64,000 nucleotides of DNA, from NCBI GenBank assembly GCA_007922305.1, contig ML677333.1, positions 11,884,502-11,948,501 of the forward strand, read 5' to 3'. The notes under the pieces are model-generated. The model ran no database searches and had not been told where the DNA came from. It saw only the letters and a program-made list of their open reading frames with translations. Of the stretch, positions 24,983 through 35,824 are shown in pieces. The first letter of the stretch is position 1. Each line of letters opens with the position of its first letter. A program made the position numbers and the translations under genes. This stretch comes from Dermatemys mawii. Lineage: Eukaryota; Chordata; Testudines; Dermatemydidae.

Positions 24983-25802
24983 TATTTTCAGCCTTGCACA
25001 GAGTAAGACCTCACTCTGCAAAGCCAGGTCTTTGCTTCCCCAGCTGAGGCTGAGCTCAGTTTGCTCCTGCACTGCCACAGATTTGCTATCATATATCAGG
25101 GTGTGAGGATGGAGGGAGCTATGGTCAACAGTGACCCTGCCTGTTTCCCTTATCCAAAAGGCCAGCACGAATCACTTCAGCTGGAGCTGGGAGTGTACCG
25201 ATAACAAAAAAGTGCCATTTACCCACCATCTTTCTGCCTCCAAATATCTCTTTGTGCCTGCCAATCAAACAACTGGCCTGTCCTTCTTAGGGAATGAAAC
25301 TATTCACTCTGTTCACTCTGGGCTATGTACTGCCCTTGCTGAGCAATTCCCATTGACATATGTGACAGTTGAACCACAGATCAAAGATATAATGTGATGC
25401 TCTTTTCAGGATTCGCAAGCACCTTTTGGAAACGGGAACAAAACGGGTCTTTTGTTCAGTTGCCTTCTGCCCTGTGTAGCTGAAAATCACAAAAGACCAC
25501 TGTCATCTTTTCAGATATCCTTTTGAAAACCGAATGTGCAATAATAAAAATTTATAAAAAATCACTAACATTTTCTGCAGCATCAGAACCCTTTTTTAAT
25601 CAACAAGAAAAATGGAAAAGGGAAAAAAACCCACCTTTGAGTGGGTCAGCTCCTGCTGTTGGGTTTTATGACAGGATAATTTTAACCCTCAGAAAGAGGG
25701 AGAGAGGGAGGCTTGGGGCTTTTTCTCCACCACTCCTCCAGGCAAAACACTTTAATTATTCAAAATGTATTTTGAATAAGTAGAGTCACCATCATAATAT
25801 TT
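24983..25802. other. Unassigned stretch
   Basis: No gene or named repeat. Open frames of 86-92 codons on both strands show no domain. Confidence 0.4.
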
Positions 25803-26044
25803 GGCCATGTCTGCACTAGAAACTTTTTTGCTGATATAGTAATGTTGGGTAGGGAGGTGGTTTTTGATGACATTTGTAAACTTTCATAAACCTAATGTGG
25901 ATGCAGTTATACTAGCATAAAAGGGCTTTTGCCAATAGCTTATTTTACTTGGGGAACAGGTCTAAGCTATACTGGCAAGAGGACTTGCTGTACTGGAATA
26001 GCTATAGTGTCAAAGCTTTCCTAGGCCTTTCTACACTACACCTG

Positions 26045-27068
26045 CTACTTCTGGGGGAATCTTGCACCAAAACATTAAAAATTCTACACACAATATTTCC
26101 AAATTCTGCAAATTTTATTTGTCAGAATAACACTATATAATCACGCCAGTTTTAATTATTTGGTAATTTATTTCAAAGTACCTGTCTGCAAGTACGTCTG
26201 TAACAATACAGACACACACAAAAATCCCCCCAAGAGCAGAGAGTTAAAGAAACCCCTATGAGAAGCCGATGCCTGTTTCTCCACCCCCTCAGAGCCCAGG
26301 TGCGGGGAAGCGGGGGGCAGACACCTACAACCCCTCCCCCATAGCCCAGCCGCTATGCCCCCCAGGCAATATACCCAAACCCTCTCCTCCCCAGAGCCCA
26401 GTCACACACACCCCCGGCCCAGATACCTGCCCCCTCCCACCTCCAAGCCCGGGAATCGAGAGGGAGAAACAGCCTGATGCTCGGTCCCAGGCTAGCAAGG
26501 AGTTTCCTGCATGCTGCCCTCTCCTTCCATCCAGGCATTCTGGGAACTGCAGCTATCAGGAAACCTCTAGCTCAGGGGTCGGCAACCTTTCGGACGTGGT
26601 GTGCCGAGTCTTCATTTATTCACTCTAATTTAAGGTTTCGCGTGCCAGGAATACATTTTAATGTTTTTAGAAGATCTCTTTCTATAAGTCTGTAATATAG
26701 AACTAAACTATTGTTGTATGTAAAGTAAGTAAGGTTTTAAAAATGTTTTAAAAGCTTCATTTAAAATTAAATTAAAATGCTGAGACCCCCGGACCAGTGG
26801 CCAGGACCCAGGCAGTGCGAGTGCCACTGAAAATCAGCTAGTATGCCGCCTTCGGCACCCGTGCCACAGGTTGCCTACCCCTGCTCTAGCTCATTCTCCC
26901 TCCCCATAGTAGTGTCTTCTATGTGCGAGCTAGGCTCTGCCGGATCCAGTGGCCCCTAGTGGTGGCCAGAAGTACTGCAGCACAGTTCTGTGAGGGAAAG
27001 GAAATTCAGCAACGTTAATTTCTGCAACATTCTGCATTGTGCAGTGGTGCCGTATTCCCCCAGGAGTA
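26045..27068. mobile_element. TIR element 'ctcctgggggaatt' type, interrupted
   Basis: Left terminus 'tacttctgggggaatcttgc' (26045) is the inverted complement of right terminus 'gccgtattcccccaggagta' (27049-27068), with three or so mismatches. TA lies at both outer ends, which fits a TA target duplication (Tc1/mariner-like) but is too short to prove it. The AT-rich left interior is followed by C-rich text. A complete 311-bp hAT element is inserted at 26573-26883. No transposase frame is seen. Confidence 0.75.
26573..26883. mobile_element. hAT non-autonomous element, 311 bp
   Basis: Termini 'caggggtcggcaacctttcg' and 'acaggttgcctacccctg' are inverted repeats, and the 8-bp duplication 'ctctagct' is perfect on both sides (26565-26572 and 26884-26891). 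This proves a transposition event into the TIR element at 26045-27068. The interior is AT-rich and non-coding. Confidence 0.95.
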
Positions 27069-27270
27069 AAATGCTTTGCCAAGATAGCTCTCCCAATATA
27101 GCTGTCCCAGCAGAGCCTCCTAGAGTAAACTCAGCATACACTACCAGAAGGATCATTTTTGTTGGCAAAGTAACACCATCTCCCCGAATGACAGTTGCTG
27201 TGTCTTGGGTGTGGGTATTTTTCATACCCATGACTGACATAACTATGCCGACAAAACTTAGCAGCAAAGA

Positions 27271-27764
27271 TCTATTCCCAATGCAGATTGGGCCTCTGGA
27301 ATAGCATTGCAGAAATAATACAAAAAAGTGGGTGGAACTGCAAGTGCATGCATAAAATTTTAGATGAGTTCAGTTCTCATGTCAAACAATTAGGTAAATA
27401 GCTCCCACAGGAGTAAGCTGCTCAGGGCCAGCTGCAGGGGTTGGGTAAGGAAGTGACACACTTTAGTATCATTTCCATAGGTCCTGCTTCCTGAAATAAT
27501 GTCACAGCTACAGCTGTTTGGAAACTGAAAAGTTCCAGGACAACTTATGGTATTAATCCACTATCCATATTGGGTAGTGAGCATTGTTTAAAAATTAAAA
27601 CAAGAAAGGTAGTTTTCACCTCTGTAATCAAGGGAGAGGGAGGAGCTGTGTGTGAGTGAGGAGGGTGAATCATATGGTGACTGAGGGTGAGTGAGGAAGG
27701 TGAGTCCACTAGCATGAAATCTGGTTACCTAAGTGGGGTAGGCCCGCATGAACATGATACCTTT
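27271..27764. other. Unassigned stretch
   Basis: No gene. An imperfect 'gagtgaggagggtga' tandem lies at 27655-27706. Confidence 0.4.
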
Positions 27765-28035
27765 GACCACACATCTCTGTACTGCCTCCCAGTTTACTTC
27801 TGAGTACAGATAAAAGTGTTGGTTATCATCTAAAAAACCAAGAATGGCTTGGTCCCTGGCAACCTCCAACACTTCTTTTTCTGAGGTTGTGTTTCACAGG
27901 AAAGCGCTGCTGTCCCACAGGCTGAACTCCAATGGAGAGGCAGTAGTGGTCTCCGGCTAGAGGGCTTTGCTCTCTTCCTGCAGAACATCTGAGTCCCAGT
28001 TGTTTGTTATGCTGTAGCTTTATTAACACCTTTTA
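27765..28035 (+). mobile_element. L2-like LINE ORF2 C-terminal fragment
   Basis: Plus-strand translation near 27780-27870 gives a degenerate version of the C-terminal LINE pattern 'LPV..RI.FKVL.L.YKALNGLGP.YL', here read as 'CLPVYF', 'IKVLVI' and 'KNGLVPGNLQ'. This block follows the RT domain in L2/Rex-type LINEs. It has stops and is short, so the assignment is moderate. Confidence 0.5.
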
Positions 28036-28070
28036 TTTAAGCTGAGTGCATTGCCAGAGAGTGTTTACTA

Positions 28071-28509
28071 CAGCTGGGTAAAAAAAAAATTGGACAAATT
28101 TTATTATTATTATTTTAAATGCAGATTCAGTGACACTGAAATAATTCAAAATTCATGTGAGTTTTTACAAGTTGCTTTGGGTAGGGGAAAAACCTAAGGG
28201 GGGGGGGAATCAAAACTTTGCATTTTGACATTTTCAAAATGAAATGTTCTGATTTTTCCAGTTTGAGATGATTTTTCATTACAATATTTCCTGTTTTTCC
28301 TAGATAAAATTAATCAAAAATGGTTAAAATCAAAATGTTTAGATTTTGCCAAAATGAAACATTTTGACCCAAAACAAACCTTATTTTGCTTTTCGCATTC
28401 ATGACAAATTTAGAAAAATTTTTGTTTTGTTGAGGTCTGAAGCAATTTTTTTCTGTTTTTGTTTTTTTAAAATGCCAGTGAACTGAAAAATCTGTTGTTC
28501 GCACAGCTG
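28071..28509. mobile_element. AT-rich inverted-repeat element ('cagctgggt' ends)
   Basis: The ends 'cagctgggtaaaa' and 'tgttcgcacagctg' are inverted, and the inside is full of 'aaaattt/ttttgaaat' mirrored words typical of a turtle MITE with strongly palindromic, AT-rich arms. A G9 run is at 28199-28207. No convincing target duplication was found. The frames at 28310-28647 are by-products of the composition. Confidence 0.55.
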
Positions 28510-30175
28510 TAGTGTGTAATTGTCAGTCAGTATGTGTGGCAGAGCAGGCCTGAACTTTATTTGCACAGATTCTTTGAGTTGTGCGAATTGTTGGCAATTG
28601 TTGCTCTGAATTTCTGTTATGAACTCAGATAGGGCAATGAAGGGCACAATATGAATTCAAAAAATAGCATTTATATAGTTCTTGACATTTATTTAAGTAC
28701 CAGTGACTGTATTATTGTTATCATTACACCCATAAACTGACCTGATGTCTTAGATAATTTGCAATCTCGTCTAGTTATTTGCTGAGACCATTTGACAAGT
28801 GTACATGGCACTATCTATCTGGGTTACTTATATGGAAATACCTGACATACTCAGACTTTGTTAAAAAGGCTTTACTTACTTCCCAGGGTTTTCTGGATTT
28901 GTACATACTTAAGATAGTAGAAATCAGCCATGAAGCGTAGGTGAGTTGCACTTATCAACATAACCTGGCATTTATATAAACTGAATGGGGACTCTTCATT
29001 CTGGGTGTATCTTCACTGAGGCCAAGAGAAGTTCATCAAGGATGAAGGTCACCCATTTTGTGTAAATGTAATGTGCTTCTAAAACAAATGTTTCCTTCAA
29101 TGTTTCTGTAAGTATCGGTCACTGATGGCATTCCAATTACAGAGCTCTGCTATAGCAGAGTAGGCTTGCTTAATCACTTCTTTTTAAAGAAAAGCCAAGA
29201 GCTTTCATTTCCATTTGCTTGGTGTTTGTTTTGTCAACAGGAGGCTAATGAACAACAAGTTCCTTCAAGGTCAGATTGGGAAATCAGGTTTATTTAAAAA
29301 AAGAAAAAAAGAAAAAGAAAAAAAAAAGGACCTCACGCCTGAGCACGGATACAGCAAACATTACCACTCAGGGTTTTCACTTATTTTTCTTCTAACAATC
29401 TGATGAAATAATAATAATGACACCCTGACATACATCACGGGTTAGCAAACTAATGTCTGCTCTTCTATGCTGAATCATTAGTGAGTGTTTTAAAGTAAAC
29501 TCTGGATGGATAAAGGTACAAAAAATCCCTGTGCAACAAATGATAAACTCCCTATCGAATAGCAAGATCTACTTTGGGTGTTTAACAAAAGTCTGGTGTA
29601 ATAGAAAAAGATTGCATCACCACATATTATTTCCTTTCTATTTTTCTGCTGGTCAGGCTCAATAATTGGAATCGCTCTACCCTTTAAATTTCTCATTATA
29701 ATTCCCACTGACTTCAGGGATAGTTCATGGTTTAAAATATTTTTTTAAAAAAATTCCCAGCTAGACAATAGCTAGTAATATATCAGTTACTGATGGCTCT
29801 TGCAGATACTTCTGCTGTTCAGCCACTGAGAATTTTAAGGGCTTTTTGAAATTTCTTACGAGGCTTAAATTGCACTGCTGTGAAGATCTGAGCATTTATC
29901 ACTGTAGACCTGTAGTAACACATCTGATTAGTACACCCTGTTGTGTTTAGCAATAAATTTAGGGCTCTTATTACATTTCTCAGCACACTGAGAAGAAACT
30001 TCTCACAAATCTATGGCCATTGTTAGAAATACTATTGAATGTTGCACACTGCATGAGCAAATAGAGGCTTGGTATAAAATGTTGTTACATAGCATTAACA
30101 TGGATGATAACATAACATTAAACCAATGGATGATCCTAACCATAGCCTAGGTGGTTTGGGGGACTGTGTCCCTCG
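28510..30175. other. Unassigned AT-rich stretch
   Basis: No gene or named repeat. An A/G-rich low-complexity run is at 29290-29329. Short open frames only. Confidence 0.45.
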
Positions 30176-30740
30176 AATATTAGTCTATAGTGCTCTCAGA
30201 AGCTAGGCAGTCCTGATCTGCCACCCAGTGACCTACTACCTGCTCTCAGAAGAGCAGCTGAACTCTGATAGAGGATGCCAGTCCTGGGATCTGATTGGTG
30301 GAATGTTGGCAGTCCTGATTGGTCCTCAGCTTCTATTAAATCCAGGCACAGGAACTTGAAGTTGTCCATGCAACTGGGTTCTCCCTGCTTAGGACGCTCC
30401 CTCTGCAATACCTGCTCCTACTACTTGCCACTGACCTAGTAACCTGACCTTGCCTGCCTCCCAACACCTGACTCTCCATTTGCCCTCAGGCCTGTCTCGG
30501 ACTCTGACTTCTTGGTATCTGATATGGTCTGACCCCTTCTCTGACCCCTAAGTCAGATTGTCCAGGGCCTGGTCATGACAAGGATTGACTCCACATCACA
30601 CCTGGGATGGAGCCAGGGTCCTCGCTTACCGGGTTTTAATTTGTGAATGAAAATAAAGTATTTCTTTTCCTCAGCTTCATATTGAAGGTGTACCTGTCTT
30701 TTCAACTTCTGCCATAGGCTCTTGGGACTCTACTATTAGG
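30176..30740 (+). other. Possible LTR-like sequence
   Basis: Moderately GC-rich text with 'gatctgattggtggaatg', a C/T-rich middle ('cctgactctccatttgccc') and 'gaaaataaagtatttc' (polyadenylation-like) at about 30649-30664 resembles a retroelement LTR. I find no clear TG...CA ends or duplication, so this is only a suggestion. Confidence 0.25.
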
Positions 30741-30989
30741 GTACCTACACAGGCTGCAGGTTAATGGCCATGTGTGTGCACCTCTATGAATGGAAAAGTC
30801 AGCTGCAACACAGCTATCTGGAGAAGGGAATTTCACTTCTAGCAATGTGAACAACAGTTTTAAATGCACATTTTAAAGTTGTGCTGGGAAGTGTTTATTT
30901 TTATTTTACTGACACGTTCATAGAGGGTAGTCCGTCAATGGCTACTAGCCAAGATAATCAGGGATGCAACCCCAAGCTGTAGGTTTCCC

Positions 30990-31168
30990 TAAGCCTCTAA
31001 CTGCCAAAGCTGAGACTGGATGAGAGGGGGTGGATCACTCGATAATTTCTCTGTTTTGTTCATTCCCTCTGAAGCATCTGGCACTGGCCATTGTCGGAAG
31101 ACAGGGGATTGAGCTAGGTGGACCCTTGGTCTGACCCATATGGTCATTCTTAAGTTCTTATTATGTCT
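30990..31168 (+). mobile_element. CR1 3' UTR fragment
   Basis: 'gcatctggcactggccattg' followed by 'gagctaggtggacccttggt' and 'ctgacccatatggtcattct' is the very common CR1 3' end ('ggctagatggaccattggtctgacc'). Only the tail is present. Confidence 0.85.
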
Positions 31169-31279
31169 TGATTTTTTAAAAACTATACCCATCACAATGT
31201 CTCCGCGAGCAAGTACCCAAATAATTACGTAGCAGTACAAAATTAGTTGAATGACCTCATGCTACATCTAAGCCCTATA

Positions 31280-31430
31280 TTTAAGCTCTAAGTAGGGCCT
31301 TACCAAATTCATGGTCCTTTTTGGTCAATGTCATGGTCATAGGATTTTTAAAATCATACATTCCATGATTTCAGAAATTTTAAGCTGAAATTTCACAGTA
31401 TTGTAATTGTAGGGGATCCCCCAAAAGTAA
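31280..31430 (+). mobile_element. hAT-like element, left part
   Basis: 'tagggccttaccaaattcat' then 'ttttggtcaatgtcatggtc' and 'tgaaatttcacagtattgta' is the left arm of a common turtle DNA element. No right end was located. Confidence 0.5.
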
Positions 31431-32734
31431 TTGCACCACCTCCTTGCACTACTGCTAACCTTACTTCTGCATTTTGAATATCTCTGTAACCAGCTGACCA
31501 TGCAATGCTTTTCGTTTGAATGTATAGTATGTCTGTACATAACTCCAGCTTTGTATTTATGTCTGTTGACATATGCTGCTAGATTTCCATCTTCTGTTCA
31601 GACAAATTGCTTGAGCTGCCATTGCCAGAGCAAACAGAGTTTACTTTTTCCTGAAAGAAAGTGTATAGGACATGATTTCACCTTGTCTGGTTAACTGCAT
31701 CTCTACCCCCTCTGGGTTCTGTTCAAGGGCATCCCTTAAAGTCTCAAGCCTCCAGCTGTCATCTCTTTATATGTGGGGACTCACGTCTCTCTCTCCAGAC
31801 TGAGGAGTTAGGCTGGCAGTCCCCCTGCAATTCAGTGACACTCCCTTCACGTTTGATCTTAGTTGAGAATCTGGGGTTTCCTCTCTCTCTCGGGAGAATG
31901 ACAGGGTTACCAGTGAGCAGCCAGCTTTCACAAAACTTTCATTTGCCTTAGGACAAGAGTGTTACAGAGAAAACATAATAAAAGGATAAACAGTCTATCT
32001 ACATGGTAAACCCACTGGCTGTCACCTATCTTTCCCAAGGAGATCCCGTATCTTCCACAAAGAGATCCTAACAAGTTCTAATCCTTCAAAGACTCCCAGC
32101 AAGGTTTTGCCCTTTTGGTTACAAACTCATGTGAGTAATGGATCAAAATGACGGTCATTCAGCCACTTCAGGATTACCCAAGCTCTTTCTTTGTCTCCTG
32201 GAACCTGGTCTGAACCAGTATATGCAGTTCCCCCGGTCTCTGGAATTGTTTACCTGTCCTGGAATCACAGTAATTACCATCCCCCCAGCCCCCATTAATT
32301 TTAGTTCTTGGGGAAACTCAGTAATCCTCCCTCATGAAGCTAAAATGCAATCTTTTGCTCACAAAGATACATATAACATTCATAGATACAAATATTAATG
32401 GCTAATCCTTGCACACATAGTGTTTGGCCCATCTTAATAGAATAGTTTTTTCAAGTTTCCAAACTCTTGCATTTGTCACACGGCATACTTATACATGAGA
32501 AATGGATATATACAGTAAAAACAACAATAAAAGGGGATGCAGGGGCATATGTTGAGTATATGCAGAAAATCAGTTAGAACAAGGGTTCAGGAGGCCCCTT
32601 CTTCCAAAAGAGATCCCTGCATAAATCACCTTTTTCACCCAAAATCCTCTTTATTGCTTGCTTCTCAATATGTTTCATTGAGTATGCTGCTAGAAATGGT
32701 TGAGTAGAACACAGCCCACAATCTAAGAACCTGA
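31431..32734. other. Unassigned stretch
   Basis: No gene. The part 31690-32420 is C/T-rich with long-range uniform composition and could be an antisense LTR, but termini were not found. Open frames of 86-87 codons have no domain. Confidence 0.35.
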
Positions 32735-32825
32735 GGGCTGGACTGTGAGGTGTTTACTCATGTTGGAGAGAAACATTCATTTAACTAGGACTACTCACAT
32801 GAGTAAAGGCTTCACAGTCTGGTCC
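32735..32825. repeat. Palindromic 90-bp repeat
   Basis: 'ggctggactgtgaggtgttt' with 'actcatg' on the left mirrors 'catgagtaaaggcttcacag' with 'tctggtcc' on the right: a near-perfect hairpin of a widespread family also seen at 49443-49512 and 52761-52830. Confidence 0.75.
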
Positions 32826-33009
32826 AAAGTTAGAGGATGGACCTCTTTGGTGTTGGGAGAAAGAATGAATAGACATAATCCTGAGCAGGAATTTATCAAG
32901 TATACAGGTTAGTTGGAAAACAAGGGATTGAGATGAGCTCATGGATGAGAATCTCATTTTTATTACTGCACAGAGCTCTAGACAGGTGTGCCATATCTTG
33001 TTGAAATCT

Positions 33010-33480
33010 CATGTTCATCTGCTGATTTGACAGCATGCCTTTTTTAGTGGAGCAAATCTATACATATTTGTAAGCCAAGACTTCTGAGTGGGAATTTTGC
33101 CTGATTTCCACAATTTAGTAATGTCTCTTTTGGCTGACAGTAAAGCTATGTGAATAAATTGTTGCAAATATTTGTCTGGCAGGGTTTCATTTATATTCTG
33201 CTCTACAAAAATGTTTGAGGATAAATTAGCAGCCTTGTCAAATATACTGTGTTTAGCGTGTTTCCTCCAGACCTCCAAAAGTTTTCAAGAAAGGGCATGT
33301 ACACATCATGTTTATCAGCATATCACCTGACATCTTGCATCCCAGCTGTTACATCTGGGCGAGGACGGAGCAGAAAGTGGCACTTTTTATGGACAGGGGG
33401 CAGACAAAATGTAACACCTAATAATAGAGGATGGTAGCTAGTACATCTAGAGACTTCCTAGGTTGTTGAAATAAACCTTG
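33010..33480 (-). mobile_element. L1-like LINE ORF2 C-terminal remnant
   Basis: The minus-strand open frame 33278-33015 reads a block resembling the L1 ORF2 C-terminus: 'FIHIALLSAKRDITKLWKS' then 'IPTQKSWL', matching the L1 pattern 'LLTAAR..IAKKWK....PT...W'. In the flank to 33480, a different frame reads 'PFLENFWRSGGNTLN'. The copy is short and frame-shifted. L1 copies are scarce in turtles compared with CR1, so the call deserves confirmation. Confidence 0.6.
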
Positions 33481-34057
33481 TCCTTCATTGTGCAGCTATG
33501 ATCTAGATAAGTCTTCTGTGCCTCAAACATTATTTTGAATAGGTGGACTAATATTAATTGATGAGGTTTTATGTTAGGTGTCAAGGACAGTACTCCTTGG
33601 TTTTACCTAATGGGCTCTTGAAAGAAGTTGGCTAGTGCGTGTCAAAAATGGATGTAATGAAAGTAAGACATGTACGACTAGATTGCCATTAGCCCTTACT
33701 TAGTTGTGCAGGAAAATAAGGGAAGATGGAGTAAGGTGTTCTCAAATTGCACCTGGAGAACAGGCACTGCTTGCCTGATACTGCCCACTCCATAGAAGTG
33801 GGTGGTGAATATAGCCGAGTAAATAACTTATTTTTCAGTTTGCTGTGGTTTTTTTTCCAAAACATCAACACACACCCCCACACCCCCCCCCACAAATCAG
33901 TTTGGCATAGCCTAAATGTGAACATTTCAAAAAAAAAAAATCTGTTTCAGGTTGAAAGAAATGTGTTTTGTTTTATTTGAAATAGATTTTTTGTTTCGTT
34001 TTTGAAAGACCCAGGTATACAGAGTGCTCACTGAAGAAGGCATTTTTGTAACTTTTA

Positions 34058-34575
34058 CCCTATGGTTAGGGCACTCACTTGGGTGGTGGGAAACATGGGT
34101 TCAATTCCCCTCTTATTCTGAGGTGAAGAAGGGATTTGAACTTGGGTCTCCTACACTGCAGAAGCATATCTTAGCCTTTGGGGCATGGGGTCTCCAAACC
34201 ACGGCACAGGGGCCAGATCCGGCCCATGGTGTCTATTTGTCTGGCCCCCCAGGGCTGAGCAGGCATGTGGAGAACCACCATTGCTCCCCTGCACGAGCTG
34301 CTGCCGGCAGCCCCATGTGCAGAGGGGTGAGTGCCCCTGTGGTGTGGATGGAGGAGCAAAGGGGGGATGGCGGCAGTTGCCCGCAAAACCCCTTCAAAAA
34401 ATCTATTATGGCCCTCGTCTCAGAAAGTTTGGAGACCTGGGCTTTGGGGTATTCTGAGGTGAGGTTGCATAGCAGAAGAGCTTTAACAGCAAAGACTGTA
34501 TTAAATAGTCATTGGAGAAGGGACTTGAACTTGAGTCTCACATATCTTAGGAAAGTACCCTAACCCCCAGGCTGT
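34058..34575 (+). mobile_element. tRNA-like inverted-arm repeat, interrupted by a hAT
   Basis: 'atggttagggcactcacttg' (tRNA A-box-like) and 'catgggttcaattcccctc' (B-box-like) open a repeat whose complement recurs as 'gggatttgaacttgggtctc' and again at 34515-34570 ('gggacttgaacttgagtctc', 'agtaccctaaccccc'). The mirrored arms mean it is either a SINE with an inverted second copy or a foldback element. A hAT element sits inside at 34184-34441. Confidence 0.6.
34184..34441. mobile_element. hAT non-autonomous element, 258 bp
   Basis: Termini 'catggggtctccaaaccacg' and 'aaagtttggagacctggg' are inverted repeats. A perfect 8-bp duplication 'ctttgggg' flanks it (34176-34183, 34442-34449). It belongs to the same family as 54891-55343, sharing 'tctccaaac' ends and a GC-rich core with 'gccagatccggccc'. 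The 179-codon open frame running across it and its flanks (34024-34563) is not a gene. Confidence 0.93.
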
Positions 34576-34659
34576 AGATGCATTCTTGTGCTATTTTGTT
34601 AGCCCAAGGACTAGTCATTGTCATTCATAATGACAATAAGTAATCATTGGGCCAGGGAA

Positions 34660-34815
34660 GCAGAGTGAGAATGACTCTACAGCCTGGGGGTTACGGTACT
34701 CATCTAGGATGTGGGAGAGCTGACTTAGCTCCCTCTCTACCTCAGTCAGAGGGGGGAGCTGAATGTGGGTCTCCACCACCCAGGTGAGTACCCTCAACCA
34801 GTTGTCTAAAATTTA
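34660..34815. mobile_element. tRNA-like inverted-arm repeat, second copy
   Basis: 'gggggttacggtactcatct' and 'aggatgtgggagagctgac' are mirrored by 'gtgggtctccaccacccagg' and 'tgagtaccctcaacc'. It is the same family as 34058-34575 and 50705-51035. Confidence 0.6.
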
Positions 34816-35122
34816 TAAGGAAGACTCCTCCTCCTGCCATTTTGTAAGTGGCACATAAGTCCTGGTCGGGGGAGGAGGGGTGGCTGAAACTATTCAGTGA
34901 ATTTGGGTTAAATTTGTGATCGGTTTGGGGTTGACCAAAATGGCATTTTTCAGCAAATAAGCTATTTGTCCAAAAACATTCACCCAGCTGTAGTGGTGCA
35001 TGGACTGAGAGTTGGGGAGTTGAAGGATCATTAGCTCATTTACTTGCTGGCCAGAGTAACCACCAGGTGCATGAGAAATAGCCGGAGTGAGCTGCAATCT
35101 GGAAAGGGGCAAAGTAACTTAC

Positions 35123-35150
35123 TTTCTTTCCTTCCTTCCTTCCTTCCTAG
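35123..35150 (+). repeat. (TTCC)n microsatellite
   Basis: 'ctttctttccttccttcctt' and following 'ccttcc' form about six TTCC units. Confidence 0.9.
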
Positions 35151-35404
35151 TAAGAAAGTAGCAAAGGAGAAATTGGTTTGCTGTGAGGTAGAATCCCTTC
35201 CTGGGATGAGTTGCTCAGTCTAGGCCCAGGGCATTAAGCAGGCTGTTTGTCATTGTTCAACAGATATTAAGTTGCCTATTGGAATATAAGATATAAATGT
35301 GTGTAGTGACAGCTGTAGTATAAGGCAGTGACTGGATCTCTTCTTTATTACATTGCGTAGAGCAGCTGCTTGATCTTTCCTTATTGCTGGGAGGTGATAT
35401 AGCA

Positions 35405-35816
35405 CAGTGGCGCTCAACCCTTCCAGACTACTGTACCCCTTTCAGGAGTCTGATTTGTCTTGCGTACCCCAAAGTTTCACATCGCTTAAAACTATTTACT
35501 TATAAATCAAACATAAAAATACAAACGTGTCACGGTACACTATTACTGAAAAATTGCTTCCTTTTTCATTTTTTACCATATAATTATCAAATTAATTAAT
35601 TGGACTATAAATATTGTACTTACATTTCAGTGTATAGTATATAGAGCAGTATAGACAAGTCATTGCCTCTATGAAATTTTAGTTTGTACAGATTTCAGTA
35701 GTGCTTGTTATGTAGCCTGTTGTGAAACTCGGCAAATATCTAGATGAGTTGATGTACCCCCTGTAAGACCGCTGTGTATCCCCAGGGGCACACGTACCCC
35801 TGGTTGAGAACCACGG
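35405..35816. mobile_element. hAT non-autonomous element, 412 bp
   Basis: Termini 'cagtggcgctcaacccttcc' and 'cccctggttgagaaccacgg' are inverted repeats. Flanking 8-mers are 'atatagca' (35397-35404) and 'atgtagcg' (35817-35824), 6 of 8 matching, so the copy is older than those with perfect duplications. The interior is AT-rich and non-coding. Confidence 0.85.
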
Positions 35817-35824
35817 ATGTAGCG

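Larger units (their letters stand above)
25803..27270. mobile_element. Harbinger-like MITE region, split by nested elements
   Basis: The left edge 'ggccatgtctgcactagaaa' is the terminal word of a common turtle MITE. The part from 25803 to about 26030 has internal mirrored words ('ataaaagggcttttgccaat', 'agctatactggcaagag'). A second related unit starts near 26030 ('taggcctttctacactacac') and continues after the nested insertion at 27069 to about 27265 ('actatgccgacaaaactt'). The host unit is therefore interrupted by 26045-27068. I cannot tell whether these are one or two original copies. Confidence 0.6.
33830..34998. mobile_element. AT-rich inverted-repeat element, split by a repeat cluster
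   Basis: The left part (33930-34012: 'tttcaggttgaaagaaatg', 'tttgtttcgtttttgaaaga') and right part (34900-34998: 'gaccaaaatggcatttttca', 'aaacattcacccagctg') look like the two arms of the same MITE type as 28071-28509. They are separated by about 0.9 kb of tRNA-like and hAT sequence. The left terminus is unclear. Confidence 0.4.

Noticed and set aside
34071..34120. A tRNA gene suggested by A- and B-box-like words
   Set aside because: No cloverleaf with acceptor-stem pairing could be made; the words belong to a dispersed repeat with other copies in the window.
34024..34563. 179-codon plus-strand frame, the longest in the window
   Set aside because: It runs through a tRNA-like repeat and across a hAT element that has its own duplications; no domain is visible.
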